Counted from the first letter of the stretch, positions 16,839 through 26,615 are shown. The stretch: 64,000 nt of DNA from Proteiniphilum sp. UBA5384 (GCF_002410825.1 NZ_DHOS01000063.1:1-64000); one strand, 5' to 3'. Program-made: numbers and translations. Notes: a model not told the origin generated them from the letters alone.

Positions 16839-17273
16839 ATGGAACCAGAAAATCAAATTATGCTGTTGCGGGAAGCTGAAATTGAACCGACAGACGAAGT
16901 TTTGAAAAAAGCGCTCGGAAAAGAAGTTTTTGAAGTTTACGGGGATTTACTGAAAGATATTTCGAATGAATTCGGCTTGGAACACGAATGGAAGTTTTAT
17001 AAAGACGGAAAAGCTTGGCTTTTTAAAGCGACCTGCAAAAAGAAAACAATTTTTTGGCTTTCAATTTGGGAAAAGTTCGTAAAGACTAGCTTTTATTTTA
17101 CGGAGAAAACCCGTTCCGGGATTTTTGATTTGCCGATAAGTGGAGAAATGAAGGAAAGTTTCGATAAAACGGAACCAGTCGGAAAATTAATTCCGCTGAT
17201 TTTCGACATGAATCAGAAAGAGCAATTAAAGGATTTTCGAGAAATTGTGAAATACAAGAAAAGTATAACGTAG
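16839..17273 (+). CDS. DUF3788 family protein
   Basis: This is a 144-residue cytoplasmic protein. The pattern fits DUF3788: an acidic N-terminal helix region (PTDEVLKKALGKEVFEVYGDL), then GLEHEWKFYKDGKAWLFKA, then TIFWLSIWEKFVKTSFYFTEK and the C-terminal DFREIVKYKKS. DUF3788 proteins are small, single-domain and of unknown function, possibly ligand-binding. The gene stands alone, and its Lys/Phe-rich AT-richer codon use differs from the flanking peptidase and speA, which suggests acquisition separately from them. Confidence 0.85.
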   Translation: MEPENQIMLLREAEIEPTDEVLKKALGKEVFEVYGDLLKDISNEFGLEHEWKFYKDGKAWLFKATCKKKTIFWLSIWEKFVKTSFYFTEKTRSGIFDLPISGEMKESFDKTEPVGKLIPLIFDMNQKEQLKDFREIVKYKKSIT

Positions 17274-17395
17274 GGGGCACTTCAACAATCCGGGTAAATA
17301 CATAGGATGAAAATGGAAAATATGAGTAGTACATCACATTTTTAGTACTAATAATGTGGTTTTATATATCTTTGCGGTCGAATTATCAATCGTAA

Positions 17396-17597
17396 GTAGT
17401 ATACAAAATCTATCCGATAGAAGTAAAATCAGGTGAAAATGTCAAAGGTAAAAGTTTGATAGTTTTCAGAGAAAAATACAGTCCGGATTTGAGCATCCGT
17501 TTCTCACCCGGAGGATTGGAATATAATGACGGCTTGTTGAATGTCCCTTTGTATTACTCATTCTTATTCAACGATTTACTTGATCATAAAGACAAAT
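17396..17597 (+). pseudogene. C-terminal remnant of an AAA ATPase with DUF4143 domain
   Basis: Just after a stop codon the frame reads VYKIYPIEVKSGENVKGKSL, then IVFREKYSPDLSIRFSPGGL and LLNVPLYYSFLFNDLL. This is the PD-(D/E)XK-like end of DUF4143 proteins (usually PIEVKSG...SL..F..KY.P...IR.S...L). The family's intact length is about 380-400 residues; only the last 65 or so remain. The frame continues beyond the natural end to 17767 without family similarity. The N-terminal ATPase part is absent, so this is a gene remnant. 17274-17395 and 17598-17754 hold nothing else I can assign. Confidence 0.7.
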
Positions 17598-17754
17598 TCG
17601 ACATTTGCATTCATAAAAGAATAGGCAATAGGGCCACAGATACACATGATCTTGACGCGGTGCTTTCAGGAAATTTTAATTGTTTTGGAAAACACTGCGG
17701 GAAGCTCAAGCTCGTTAGCCGTCAGCAGGCGAACAGTATGGTGGTTATATTACT

Positions 17755-19653
17755 TTACTCCAAATAGGTATAACCATATAATCCCGACCGGTAGTTGGAA
17801 AGGAACTCCTTGCCTTCTTCCACGGATATTTTTCCCTGCTTCACCGAGCTCATCACCCAAGTCTCGACGGTACGCACTAATTTTTTTGGATTGTACTGCG
17901 CATATTCCAGCACATCCGCCACCGATTCGCCATCAATCACCTGGTCGATTTTGTGCCCGTTTTCACTGGTCGATACATGCACCACGTTGGTGTCACCGAA
18001 CAGGTTGTGCAGGTCGCCCAAGATCTCCTGGTAGGCTCCCACAAGAAATACACCGATATAATAGGACTCGTCCTTCTTGAGCGAGTGGACGGGGAGGTAG
18101 ACGGAACGGAAGCCGTCCTGCGAAGCGAAGTTGGCTATTTTCCCATCGGAGTCGCAGGTGATGTCCTGTAGGGTGGCAGTCCTGTCGGGTTTTTCATCCA
18201 AACGATGGATAGGAATGATGGGGAATACCTGGTCGATTGCCCAAGAGTCGGGGAGCGACTGGAATAGCGAGAAGTTGCAGAAATATTTGTCGGGCAACAG
18301 GGTGGAGAGTTGCCTTAACTCCTCCGGCGCGTGTTTGGCACGGTTAATGGTGATATTGATTTCCCTGATGATTGAGAAATAGAGCTGTTCCATCTGCGCA
18401 CGTGTTTTCAGGTCGAGCATGCCCAGACTGAAAAGGTCGAGCGACTCTTCCCTTATCTGCTGTGCGTCGTGCCATGCCTCCAACATCCGGGCTTGCGTGA
18501 GCGTATCCCAGATATTATAAAGTTCTTTCACCAATTCATGCGCATCCTCTTCAAGTTCCTGGTCTTCGGGCCATGCGGGTAAGGTCGCCGTTTCAAGTAT
18601 TTCGAAGATTAGTACGGAGTGGTGTGCCGTAAGTGCGCGCCCCGATTCGGTAATAATGTCGGGGTGGGGCAGGTTATTTTTGTTTGCCGCATCCACAAAG
18701 GAAAATACGGAGTCATTCACATACTCCTGAATGGAATAGTTGATGCTGTTTTCAGTGAAGGACGAACGGGTGCCGTCGTAATCTACACCCAGTCCACCCC
18801 CTATATCCACATATTTGATCTTGAATCCCAGAGAGTGCAGCTGCACATAAAATTGGGCTGCTTCACGGAGTGCCGTTTTAATACGGCGTATTTTTGTGAT
18901 CTGGCTTCCTATATGAAAATGGATGAGCTGGAAGCAATCTTCCATCTTGTTTGATTGTAGTATCTCCATGGCTTCGAGTAACTCACTCGAATTAAGTCCG
19001 AATTTGCTGGCATCGCCACCCGATTCTTCCCACTTGCCGCTGCCGGAACTGGCCAGTTTTACCCGGATACCTATGTTGGGTTTCACTTTCAGTCGTTTGG
19101 ATATCTTGATGGTCAGGTCAAGCTCATTCAGTTTCTCTACCACGATAAATACTTTCTTTCCCATCTTTTGTGCCAGCAAGGCCAGTTCTATATAGCTTTC
19201 ATCTTTATATCCATTGCAGATGATGAGCGAGTCATTGTCGGTATTGATGGCCAGCACGGCATGCAATTCCGGTTTGGACCCCGCTTCAAGACCGATATTA
19301 AACCGCTTTCCACTCGAAACGATCTCTTCTACCACCTGCCGCATCTGGTTTACCTTGATAGGGTAAATGATATAATTCTGAGCTTGGTATTCATATTCTT
19401 TGGAGGCGATAGCGAAGCTTTGGGATATCTTCTCAATTCGGTTATCCAATATCTCAGGAAACCGTATTAATACAGGAGCTGAAACGTCACGCAGGTACAG
19501 TTCGCGCATCAGTTCGCTCAAATCTACGCTTTGACCGGCTTCCTTGCGTGGAGTTACCTGTACATGCCCTTTTTCGTTGATGGAGAAATAACCGTTTCCC
19601 CACCCGTTGATATTATATAATTCTTCTGAATCTTCGATACGCCATTTTCTCAT
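17755..19653 (-). CDS. speA: Biosynthetic arginine decarboxylase
   Basis: This 632-residue PLP enzyme converts arginine to agmatine, the first step of the plant/bacterial route to putrescine and spermidine. It opens with WRIEDSEELYNINGWGNGYF, the usual SpeA start. The PLP lysine is Lys100 in IYPIKVNQ. The Gly-rich phosphate-binding loop (VDIGGGLGVDYDGT) lies in the alanine racemase-like barrel, and the C-terminal beta domain ends FLSNYRSGLYGYTYLE. The length is normal for the family (about 630-660). No other polyamine gene is adjacent. A -7-like element TATTTTTG lies at 19732-19725. Confidence 0.97.
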   Translation of the reverse strand: MRKWRIEDSEELYNINGWGNGYFSINEKGHVQVTPRKEAGQSVDLSELMRELYLRDVSAPVLIRFPEILDNRIEKISQSFAIASKEYEYQAQNYIIYPIKVNQMRQVVEEIVSSGKRFNIGLEAGSKPELHAVLAINTDNDSLIICNGYKDESYIELALLAQKMGKKVFIVVEKLNELDLTIKISKRLKVKPNIGIRVKLASSGSGKWEESGGDASKFGLNSSELLEAMEILQSNKMEDCFQLIHFHIGSQITKIRRIKTALREAAQFYVQLHSLGFKIKYVDIGGGLGVDYDGTRSSFTENSINYSIQEYVNDSVFSFVDAANKNNLPHPDIITESGRALTAHHSVLIFEILETATLPAWPEDQELEEDAHELVKELYNIWDTLTQARMLEAWHDAQQIREESLDLFSLGMLDLKTRAQMEQLYFSIIREINITINRAKHAPEELRQLSTLLPDKYFCNFSLFQSLPDSWAIDQVFPIIPIHRLDEKPDRTATLQDITCDSDGKIANFASQDGFRSVYLPVHSLKKDESYYIGVFLVGAYQEILGDLHNLFGDTNVVHVSTSENGHKIDQVIDGESVADVLEYAQYNPKKLVRTVETWVMSSVKQGKISVEEGKEFLSNYRSGLYGYTYLE

Positions 19654-20010
19654 TCCGGCAGATACTTTTTAATGGTGATACATGAATGGTGATCAATCCA
19701 CACTAGATTTGACCAATCATCCGGCAAAAATACGCATTAATTTTGTCTTTTGAAGTTATGGCCTGCAAAATGATAGCGAAAACATTTACTTTCCCTCATA
19801 TTTTATTTATTTTCTTTCGCTTGTTCTCCTGAATATTTTTCCTGTTTTGTTTTTTTAAGAGATTTTTCGCAACAATCTATAGTCAAAAAACATCATACTA
19901 CATATAAGCTGGAAATGTTTGTCAAACTATGTTGTTTAAAAACAGCAAAGAGATAATCAGCTTCCTAAGTTTTATTCGATATAAATTTTATCTAAATACT
20001 AAATATAAAT
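19654..20010. other. Divergent intergenic region between speA and the serpin gene
   Basis: No gene is seen in these 357 AT-rich bases. On the minus strand TATTTTTG at 19732-19725 matches the Bacteroidetes -7 element for speA, without a clear TTG upstream. The serpin leader side is extremely AT-rich (19960-20010) and has no clean consensus promoter. Confidence 0.4.
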
Positions 20011-21279
20011 ATGATGTTATTAAAGTTCAATCCATTTCTACCGCTAATGATAATATGCCTTTTGGGGGCTGCGGCATGTAATAAAAATGACGCCGGTATG
20101 CGTGCAGGGAATTTACCGGATCCCATTCGGATAGAATTACGCTCGGCAGAGCAGGAGATGATACGTGCAGATCAGGCATTTGCTTTTGAGTTTTTTGAAC
20201 AGATATTTCTGGAAGAGGTACTGGATAAAGATAAAAATTTTATGGTATCACCGTTGAGCCTGAGCATGGTGCTGTCGATGACCGGAAACGGTGCGGTCGG
20301 TGAGACGAAGGCTGCCATGCAAAAAATGCTGAAAATGGAAGATTTTTCGGATGCCGATTTTAACAGCTACTACAAAAAAATGAAGGAGGCACTCTTGAAA
20401 ACGGATCCTTCCACCAAATTGTCAATCGCCAATGCGATTTTCACTAATCAGTTTATTCCCATCAAGCCCGACTTTATAGCTGCTAACCAGTCTTTTTATG
20501 ACGCGACGGTAAAGCCGGTCGATTTTGGCTTGCCGCAGACAGTAAACATTATCAATAATTGGGCTTCTGACAATACCAATGAGCTGATAAAAAAAGTGAT
20601 AGAGAACACTAGGGCAGAAGACCTGATGTATCTGTTCAATGCCATCTACTTCAAGGGAATCTGGACATCGGAATTCAATAAGAAAAATACGGATCAACAA
20701 CCGTTTACTTATGAAAACGGTACTCGCAAACAGGTGGATATGATGAAACAGACCTCAAAATTCAACTATACTGTAGATGAGAACATGCAGTTAGTGCAAC
20801 TTCCTTATGGAAATCAGGCTTTCAGCATGATGGTGTTGCTACCTGCGCAAGGGAAAAAGTTACAGGAGATAGTAACTGCGATCCGTCGGGAAGGATACTG
20901 GGAAGGGGTGAAGTCCAGTTTGCGCGAAGCCGAAATCGAACTATCCTTGCCTAAATTCAAAACCGAATACAGTAAGAAATTGAACGATGTGCTTACGAAG
21001 ATGGGGATGGGAATTGCCTTTTCCGATGCTGCCGATTTTTCGAGGATGAGTGATGTGTCAGCCAAAATCAATTTTGTGAAACAAGATACTTATATCAGTA
21101 CGGATGAGACAGGTACCGAAGCGGCGGCCGTCACCTCTGTTGGGATGATGATGACTTCTTTGCCCGTGACCCCGCAAAAAGTAGTGTTCAATGCCAATCA
21201 TCCTTTCCTGTATATGATCCAAGAGAATTCCACCGGCGCCATTCTTTTTATGGGAGCAGTCAAAAATTTTGATAAGTAG
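20011..21279 (+). CDS. Serpin-family protease inhibitor, lipoprotein
   Basis: The 422-residue protein has a lipoprotein leader (LLGAAAC, Cys near residue 23) and a complete serpin fold: FEFFEQIFLEE, NFMVSPLSLSMVLSM, TNELIKKVIENT, LMYLFNAIYFKGIW, and the C-terminal FNANHPFLYMIQE. The reactive-centre hinge ETGTEAAAVTSVG (Gly368 as P15) has the small residues of inhibitory serpins, and counting places P1-P1' near Thr382-Ser383. It would act at the cell surface or in the periplasm as a suicide inhibitor of a serine or cysteine protease. A clear terminator follows. Confidence 0.95.
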   Translation: MMLLKFNPFLPLMIICLLGAAACNKNDAGMRAGNLPDPIRIELRSAEQEMIRADQAFAFEFFEQIFLEEVLDKDKNFMVSPLSLSMVLSMTGNGAVGETKAAMQKMLKMEDFSDADFNSYYKKMKEALLKTDPSTKLSIANAIFTNQFIPIKPDFIAANQSFYDATVKPVDFGLPQTVNIINNWASDNTNELIKKVIENTRAEDLMYLFNAIYFKGIWTSEFNKKNTDQQPFTYENGTRKQVDMMKQTSKFNYTVDENMQLVQLPYGNQAFSMMVLLPAQGKKLQEIVTAIRREGYWEGVKSSLREAEIELSLPKFKTEYSKKLNDVLTKMGMGIAFSDAADFSRMSDVSAKINFVKQDTYISTDETGTEAAAVTSVGMMMTSLPVTPQKVVFNANHPFLYMIQENSTGAILFMGAVKNFDK

Positions 21280-21304
21280 GCTTTTATTCATATCCTCATT
21301 TTTT

Positions 21305-21341
21305 ATCACTCAACGTGTTTTATGCATTGAGTGATTTTTTT
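21305..21341 (+). terminator. Rho-independent terminator of the serpin gene
   Basis: A 9-bp perfect stem (atcactcaa at 21305-21313 with ttgagtgat at 21327-21335) has a 13-nt loop and is followed directly by a run of T. It lies 26 nt after the serpin stop codon. Confidence 0.85.
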
Positions 21342-21416
21342 ATTTATATTTTGTCTCTTTTCCGTAATTCTATTTTTTCCTATTTATCCCTTTGAGTTTC
21401 AGTGAAGTTGTGCTAA

Positions 21417-21494
21417 TTGGAAAACTTTTTCCCTTTTGCTGAAAATTAATCATTTGATTATTAGTGTGTTGATATTTTTTTTGGAAAACTTTTT
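21417..21494. repeat. 14-bp direct repeats upstream of nrdJ
   Basis: TTGGAAAACTTTTT occurs at 21417-21430 and again at 21481-21494, 64 bp apart, each followed by a T-rich stretch and a ttg. The whole 21342-21654 region is very AT-rich and contains no gene. I see no B12 riboswitch motif. The repeats could be regulatory sites for nrdJ. Confidence 0.5.
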
Positions 21495-21654
21495 ATTTTT
21501 GTTGATAAAAAAATAGATAAATATTTTGCATTCTTAGAAACTTTCCATAAAATTGCAGAACCAAAAACCTTACTTTATAAATTTTGTTATAGATTTGGAA
21601 AGAAGGAGTCATTATTAAAAGACAGTTTTAATCATTTATTAATTTTTTTTCCCG

Positions 21655-24195
21655 ATGAAGAAGAAAACATACACTTTTGACGAAGCCTATAAAGCCTCCC
21701 TTAATTATTTCCAGGGCGATGAACTGGCAGCCAAGGTGTGGGTAAGCAAGTATGCCCTTAAAGACAGCCAGGGAGCGATTTACGAGAAAACCCCGGAAGA
21801 TATGCATTGGCGATTGGCTAATGAAGTTGCCCGGATCGAAAAAAAATACACCAATCCATTGAGTGAAAAAGAACTTTTCGATCTGTTTGACCGGTTCCGT
21901 TATATTATCCCTCAGGGAAGTCCTATGACCGGTATCGGGAATCAATACCAGGTGGCATCGTTATCCAACTGTTTTGTGATAGGAATGGATGGTGATGCGG
22001 ATTCCTATGGTGCTATCATCCGTATCGATGAGGAACAGGTGCAGCTGATGAAACGCCGGGGTGGTGTAGGGCATGACCTATCCCATATCCGGCCGAAAGG
22101 ATCTCCTGTGAAGAACTCAGCGCTCACTTCTACCGGCTTGGTACCTTTTATGGAACGCTATTCCAATTCCACCCGTGAAGTGGCACAGGATGGTCGCCGT
22201 GGAGCCCTGATGCTGAGCGTGTCGATCAAGCATCCCGATTCGGAAGATTTTATCAATGCCAAATTGGAACAGGGTAAAGTGACCGGCGCCAATATCTCTG
22301 TGAAAATTGATGACGGATTCATGGAAGCGGCATCAGAGGGAAAACCTTATGTGCAGAAGTTTCCTATCGACTCCGATAATCCCAAATATGAAAAAACAAT
22401 CAATGCGGAGAAATTATGGAAAAAAATTGTGCACAACGCGTGGCAGTCGGCCGAACCCGGCGTGTTATTCTGGGATACCATTATCCGTGAGTCTATTCCC
22501 GATTGTTATGCCGATCTAGGCTTCCAAACCGTTTCGACAAATCCATGCGGTGAAATCCCGTTGTGTCCCTATGATAGTTGCCGTCTGTTGGCTATCAACC
22601 TCTATTCTTATGTGGTGAATCCGTTTAAGGAAGATGCTTATTTCGATTTTGAACTGTTTGGCAAACATGTACGGTTGGCACAACGCATCATGGATGATAT
22701 CGTGGATCTGGAAGCAGAGAAAATAGATATGATCCTCGAAAAAATAGAAGCAGACCCTGAATCCGAAGAGGTGAAATCGTCGGAGCGTAATCTTTGGAAG
22801 AAGATTCAGCGTAAAACCCTGCAAGGGCGTCGTACCGGTGTGGGTATTACTGCCGAAGGCGATATGCTGGCAGCACTTGGTATCCGTTATGGTACCGACG
22901 AGGGGAATGATTTTTCTGAAAAAGTACACCGTATCGTAGCGCTTAATGCCTATGCTTCTTCGGTGGAAATGGCAAAAGAACGGGGGGCGTTCGAGATATT
23001 CGATTTTGAAAGAGAAAAAAATAATCCCTTTATTAATCGCTTGAAAGAAGCTGATCCCCGGCTTTATGAGGATATGGCAAAATATGGAAGGCGGAATATA
23101 GCACTCTTGACTATTGCACCCACCGGAACGACCAGTCTGATGTCCCAAACCACTTCGGGAATAGAGCCTGTATTCCTGCCTGTCTATACTCGTCGCCGCA
23201 AGGTGAATCCCAATGACAAGGAGGTGAAGATTGATTTTGTGGATGAAAATGGCGATTCATGGGAAGAATATACCGTATTTCATCATAAGTTCGTTGACTG
23301 GATGGAAGCCAACGGCTATACAACCACCAAGCGCTACACCAATGAAGAGATTGAAGAACTGGTGGCTAAGTCGCCTTATTATAAAGCTACATCCAACGAT
23401 GTAGACTGGTTGCAAAAGGTGAAGATGCAAGGGAGGGTGCAGAAATGGGTAGATCATTCCATCAGTGTTACCATCAATTTGCCGAATGATGTAGATGAGG
23501 AACTGGTGGGTCAATTATATATGGAAGCATGGAAGAGCGGCTGTAAAGGATGTACCGTATATCGTGACGGCTCACGTGCCGGTGTACTTATTTCCAATGG
23601 TGACAAAGATGAGAAGAAAAAAGACAATGATTGCTACGAATTACCGCCCATTGTCACTTCGCGTCCCGTAGAGCTGGAAGCTGACGTGATCAAGTTCCAG
23701 AATAATAAGGAGAAATGGATCGCTTTTATCGGATTGCATAATGGCCGGCCATATGAGATCTTCACAGGTATCAATGACGAAGACGATGGTATCATGTTGC
23801 CCAAGAACGTCACGTCGGGAAAGATTATCAAGGCATATGACAGTGACGGCCGAAAACACTACGATTTCCAGTTTCAGAACAGACGGGGGTACAAGGTGAC
23901 CATCGAAGGTCTGGATGGTAAGTTTAATCCCGAGTATTGGAACTATGCGAAATTGATTTCCGGCGTATTGCGTTACGGCATGCCAATCGATCAGGTAATC
24001 AAATTGGTATCGGGACTGGAACTCGACAGTGAAACGATCAATACATGGAAAAACGGTGTGGAGCGCGCGCTGAAGAAATACCTCCCTAATGAGTCCGAGG
24101 CTAAGGGGCAAAAATGTCCCGTCTGCGGACAGGAGACATTGGTCTACCAGGAAGGATGCCTCAAATGCCGCAATTGCGGTGCTTCCAAGTGCTAG
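21655..24195 (+). CDS. nrdJ: Adenosylcobalamin-dependent (class II) ribonucleoside-diphosphate/triphosphate reductase
   Basis: The 846-residue enzyme reduces ribonucleotides to deoxyribonucleotides using coenzyme B12, so it works with or without oxygen. It begins with YTFDEAYKASLNYFQGDELA and has Cys106 in SLSNCFVIG as one of the redox pair. The finger-loop region NPCGEIPLCPYDSCRLLAI carries the radical-site cysteine (near residue 300), and the TLQGRRTGVGITAEGDML and TIAPTGTTS segments follow. It ends in a Cys-rich zinc ribbon (CPVCG, CLKCRNCGASKC). No NrdR site, small subunit or activase lies nearby, consistent with class II. Confidence 0.96.
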   Translation: MKKKTYTFDEAYKASLNYFQGDELAAKVWVSKYALKDSQGAIYEKTPEDMHWRLANEVARIEKKYTNPLSEKELFDLFDRFRYIIPQGSPMTGIGNQYQVASLSNCFVIGMDGDADSYGAIIRIDEEQVQLMKRRGGVGHDLSHIRPKGSPVKNSALTSTGLVPFMERYSNSTREVAQDGRRGALMLSVSIKHPDSEDFINAKLEQGKVTGANISVKIDDGFMEAASEGKPYVQKFPIDSDNPKYEKTINAEKLWKKIVHNAWQSAEPGVLFWDTIIRESIPDCYADLGFQTVSTNPCGEIPLCPYDSCRLLAINLYSYVVNPFKEDAYFDFELFGKHVRLAQRIMDDIVDLEAEKIDMILEKIEADPESEEVKSSERNLWKKIQRKTLQGRRTGVGITAEGDMLAALGIRYGTDEGNDFSEKVHRIVALNAYASSVEMAKERGAFEIFDFEREKNNPFINRLKEADPRLYEDMAKYGRRNIALLTIAPTGTTSLMSQTTSGIEPVFLPVYTRRRKVNPNDKEVKIDFVDENGDSWEEYTVFHHKFVDWMEANGYTTTKRYTNEEIEELVAKSPYYKATSNDVDWLQKVKMQGRVQKWVDHSISVTINLPNDVDEELVGQLYMEAWKSGCKGCTVYRDGSRAGVLISNGDKDEKKKDNDCYELPPIVTSRPVELEADVIKFQNNKEKWIAFIGLHNGRPYEIFTGINDEDDGIMLPKNVTSGKIIKAYDSDGRKHYDFQFQNRRGYKVTIEGLDGKFNPEYWNYAKLISGVLRYGMPIDQVIKLVSGLELDSETINTWKNGVERALKKYLPNESEAKGQKCPVCGQETLVYQEGCLKCRNCGASKC

Positions 24196-24227
24196 AACCT
24201 GTGCCGTAAAAGAATATTACTTAATTT

Positions 24228-24278
24228 CTGCCCCGTCCTTCCGGTTCAACTACCGGGATGACGGGGCAGTTTTCTTTA
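24228..24278 (+). terminator. Rho-independent terminator of nrdJ
   Basis: The 10-bp stem ctgccccgtc (24228-24237) pairs with gacggggcag (24260-24269). An inner ccggt/accgg stem stacks inside, and ttttcttt follows. It lies 33 nt beyond the nrdJ stop. Confidence 0.85.
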
Positions 24279-24350
24279 TGGCCGTCCCATTATGGGGACT
24301 AACTCCTATCCTGTGCAGCCTTGGGTGTTAAGGATAAATCAAAGACGAAA

Positions 24351-26615
24351 CTAAAAATAGTACCCGATACTTGCAAAAGGATAAAGTGTTTTGGAAAGGG
24401 TGGAGTATCCCAGTTCGAGTGAGAGTGGTCCCAGCCTGGTGAGGTTGGAGTAGCCGATGCTTCCGCCAAAGAAATATTTGCCGTCCAGTAGTTTCAGCAG
24501 TTCGTCGTGATGCACGATTCCATTCAAACGCAAGAGAAGATGCTGCTTTGAAGCGACGCGATAGCGGATTTCCGTGGAGAGCATGCCTACCGCGTCTTTC
24601 ATTAATTCCATACCGCGCGATCCTTGCAATGCTATCTGTTGGGGAACGTAATGTCCTTTGTATTGTCCGCCTACAAAATTGGCATATGCCAACGGGATGC
24701 TGTCATTGGCGTTGAAAATAGCCCGTCCCGACACTTCGGGGGTGATGGTGAGTTTATTGGACAACCTGAATGGCTTAAAAAAGTTTATATCCAATACGTT
24801 AAGAGGTGCTTTACCATACATCTGATAGAGATTGTCGGTATGAAGGGCGTATTGAAAGGATAAATACTGCCCGGAAGTGGGTAGGTAGCTCCTGTTGAGA
24901 TTATCGTAAGTTCCCTTGATGAAATAATTTATATACATCTTGTCCTTCAGTTTCAAGCCTGAAGCCTGGTAATTCGGTTCGCTCCGAAGTCTGGACCGGA
25001 AATGGAAATTATCGATATATGCACCCAAATGCAGCTGTATGTTGTATAAATAAAATTCCGAAAAATTGAGGAGAAGGTTGCTTCTTGTGAAATCGAGCTT
25101 ATAAGCGGATTCTCCTCTTTTATAGATGTCAATTTCGTTGAGGCTTATCTTGCCGGTAATACCACCTCTGTAAAAAGGACCCCTGTTGAGGGTATAATTG
25201 ACTTCCAGATAGGAATTACGACTCAAACGCGCTGTGACGTCGACAACGGAATTCATCGAAGAATTGAGCCGTATGGATGTATGTGCGAGGATGGCCGACA
25301 AATCTCTTATGTCGAAACGCAGACCGATATCGATTGTGTTAAGGCTCTTTTCCTCCACCGTGAATACCAGATCGAATGGTGATTGTCCGTCCAGCCGGTA
25401 AAAAACTTTGGTGAACAGCCCGCTCCCATAAATTTGGGAAGTGAGCTCTTCCAACTCCCGGCGTGTAATCTTGTTGTCCCGTAGGTCCATTCTTTTTATC
25501 ATATCCTCCTCTTCAACTTTTGAAAGGCCTTCGAACCGGATACTGCTTATTTTCAGTGTATCCATTTTGATATAGGGGTTCTCAATCTTTTGCATTCCCT
25601 TTACGGAATCCGGTATGGCCAGCATTCTTTTCAGCGCTATAAGCTCGTCCATCTTTTCCCTGGCGGCTTGTTCTCCCCGGTTTATGATGGTGTCGATGCC
25701 CGGACTTTCAAAATCCAACGTTCCGTATGGGTAAATATTAGGCGTGATGAGTATATGGGTATTGGCGATGTTTTGTTTTAGTTTATCCTGTCCGGTAAAA
25801 TCCAATAGTTGGCTCATCACTTCGCTAAGTGTGCCACGCTCCTTCTCAATTTTCTTTTGATCGTCGGGCATCCTTACGCCGATTACGATATCTGCCCCCA
25901 TGTCCCGTACCACATCTACCGGATAATTATTGATGATTCCTCCGTCTATAAGCAGCATCGAATCTTTTTCTACAGGTGCAAACATACCCGGGATAGCCAT
26001 ACTGGCCCGTATAGCTTCAGGCAGGCTCCCTTCCCTGAGAACTACCTCACTCGCAGTACGGGTATCGGCAGCCACACATGCGAACGGAATGGGGAAATCA
26101 TTGAAATCCATGGAGCCCTGATAGCCTATTGTAAGGTTTGAAAACAGGCTGTAGAGGTTTTGGCCGATGACTACACCCTGTGGTAGCCGTACTTGCCCTT
26201 TTCTTTCTTTTACCTGCACTTCGTAAGGCAGCGAAAAGATAAATTCCGGATTGTCTTTCAATGAAGCTGGAAGGTATTCCCTGTATACACCGTCGCTCAA
26301 CAGGTGGGGCCAGTCCTGTTGCTTAATCAGCGAATCGATTGTATGCGTGTCGTATCCTATAGCATAAAGCCCGCCCACAATGGCGCCCATACTGGTCCCG
26401 GCGATATAGTCGATAGGTATGCCTATTTCTTCCAATACTTTGAGAGTTCCTATGTGAGCAAAACCCTTGGCTCCCCCGCCACTGAGTACTACTCCTACCT
26501 TCGGACGGTCTTTGTGTGTTCCCGACGTAGGAATAAGGGCCGAAGTATTTTCCTGACCTACAATCGCCGCAATAAAAAGAATGCGGGTAAAAAATAAAAT
26601 GAGTGGTTTACGCAT
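24351..26615 (-). CDS. Patatin-like phospholipase with outer-membrane barrel domain
   Basis: From the Met at 26615 (chosen because a signal peptide, MRKPLILFFTRILFIAAIVG, begins there) the protein has about 754 residues. The patatin domain holds the oxyanion motif GGGAKG (about 46-51), the nucleophile Ser75 in GTSMG, and Asp of the dyad in LLIDGGIINNYP. A POTRA-like segment follows (about 355-425, KISSIRFEGLSKVEEEDMI), then a 16-strand-type barrel ending SIGYYF with a terminal Phe. This is the RssA/PlpD-like architecture in which a lipase is secreted or held at the surface. The upstream in-frame extension to 26750 lacks a leader and is unlikely to be translated. Confidence 0.92.
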   Translation of the reverse strand: MRKPLILFFTRILFIAAIVGQENTSALIPTSGTHKDRPKVGVVLSGGGAKGFAHIGTLKVLEEIGIPIDYIAGTSMGAIVGGLYAIGYDTHTIDSLIKQQDWPHLLSDGVYREYLPASLKDNPEFIFSLPYEVQVKERKGQVRLPQGVVIGQNLYSLFSNLTIGYQGSMDFNDFPIPFACVAADTRTASEVVLREGSLPEAIRASMAIPGMFAPVEKDSMLLIDGGIINNYPVDVVRDMGADIVIGVRMPDDQKKIEKERGTLSEVMSQLLDFTGQDKLKQNIANTHILITPNIYPYGTLDFESPGIDTIINRGEQAAREKMDELIALKRMLAIPDSVKGMQKIENPYIKMDTLKISSIRFEGLSKVEEEDMIKRMDLRDNKITRRELEELTSQIYGSGLFTKVFYRLDGQSPFDLVFTVEEKSLNTIDIGLRFDIRDLSAILAHTSIRLNSSMNSVVDVTARLSRNSYLEVNYTLNRGPFYRGGITGKISLNEIDIYKRGESAYKLDFTRSNLLLNFSEFYLYNIQLHLGAYIDNFHFRSRLRSEPNYQASGLKLKDKMYINYFIKGTYDNLNRSYLPTSGQYLSFQYALHTDNLYQMYGKAPLNVLDINFFKPFRLSNKLTITPEVSGRAIFNANDSIPLAYANFVGGQYKGHYVPQQIALQGSRGMELMKDAVGMLSTEIRYRVASKQHLLLRLNGIVHHDELLKLLDGKYFFGGSIGYSNLTRLGPLSLELGYSTLSKTLYPFASIGYYF

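Noticed and set aside
17646..17760. Stretch reading EILIVLENTAGSSSSLA, reminiscent of the endonuclease IV motif
   Set aside because: Only about 12 residues match, and the remainder of the frame has no similarity, so chance is the better explanation.
21342..21654. B12 riboswitch upstream of the B12-dependent nrdJ
   Set aside because: I looked for the B12-box (GCCACTG-type) and paired arms and saw neither in this AT-rich leader.
22516..23148. Minus-strand frame of 210 codons inside nrdJ
   Set aside because: It lies opposite the conserved barrel of the reductase; His/Ile-rich translation without any family pattern.
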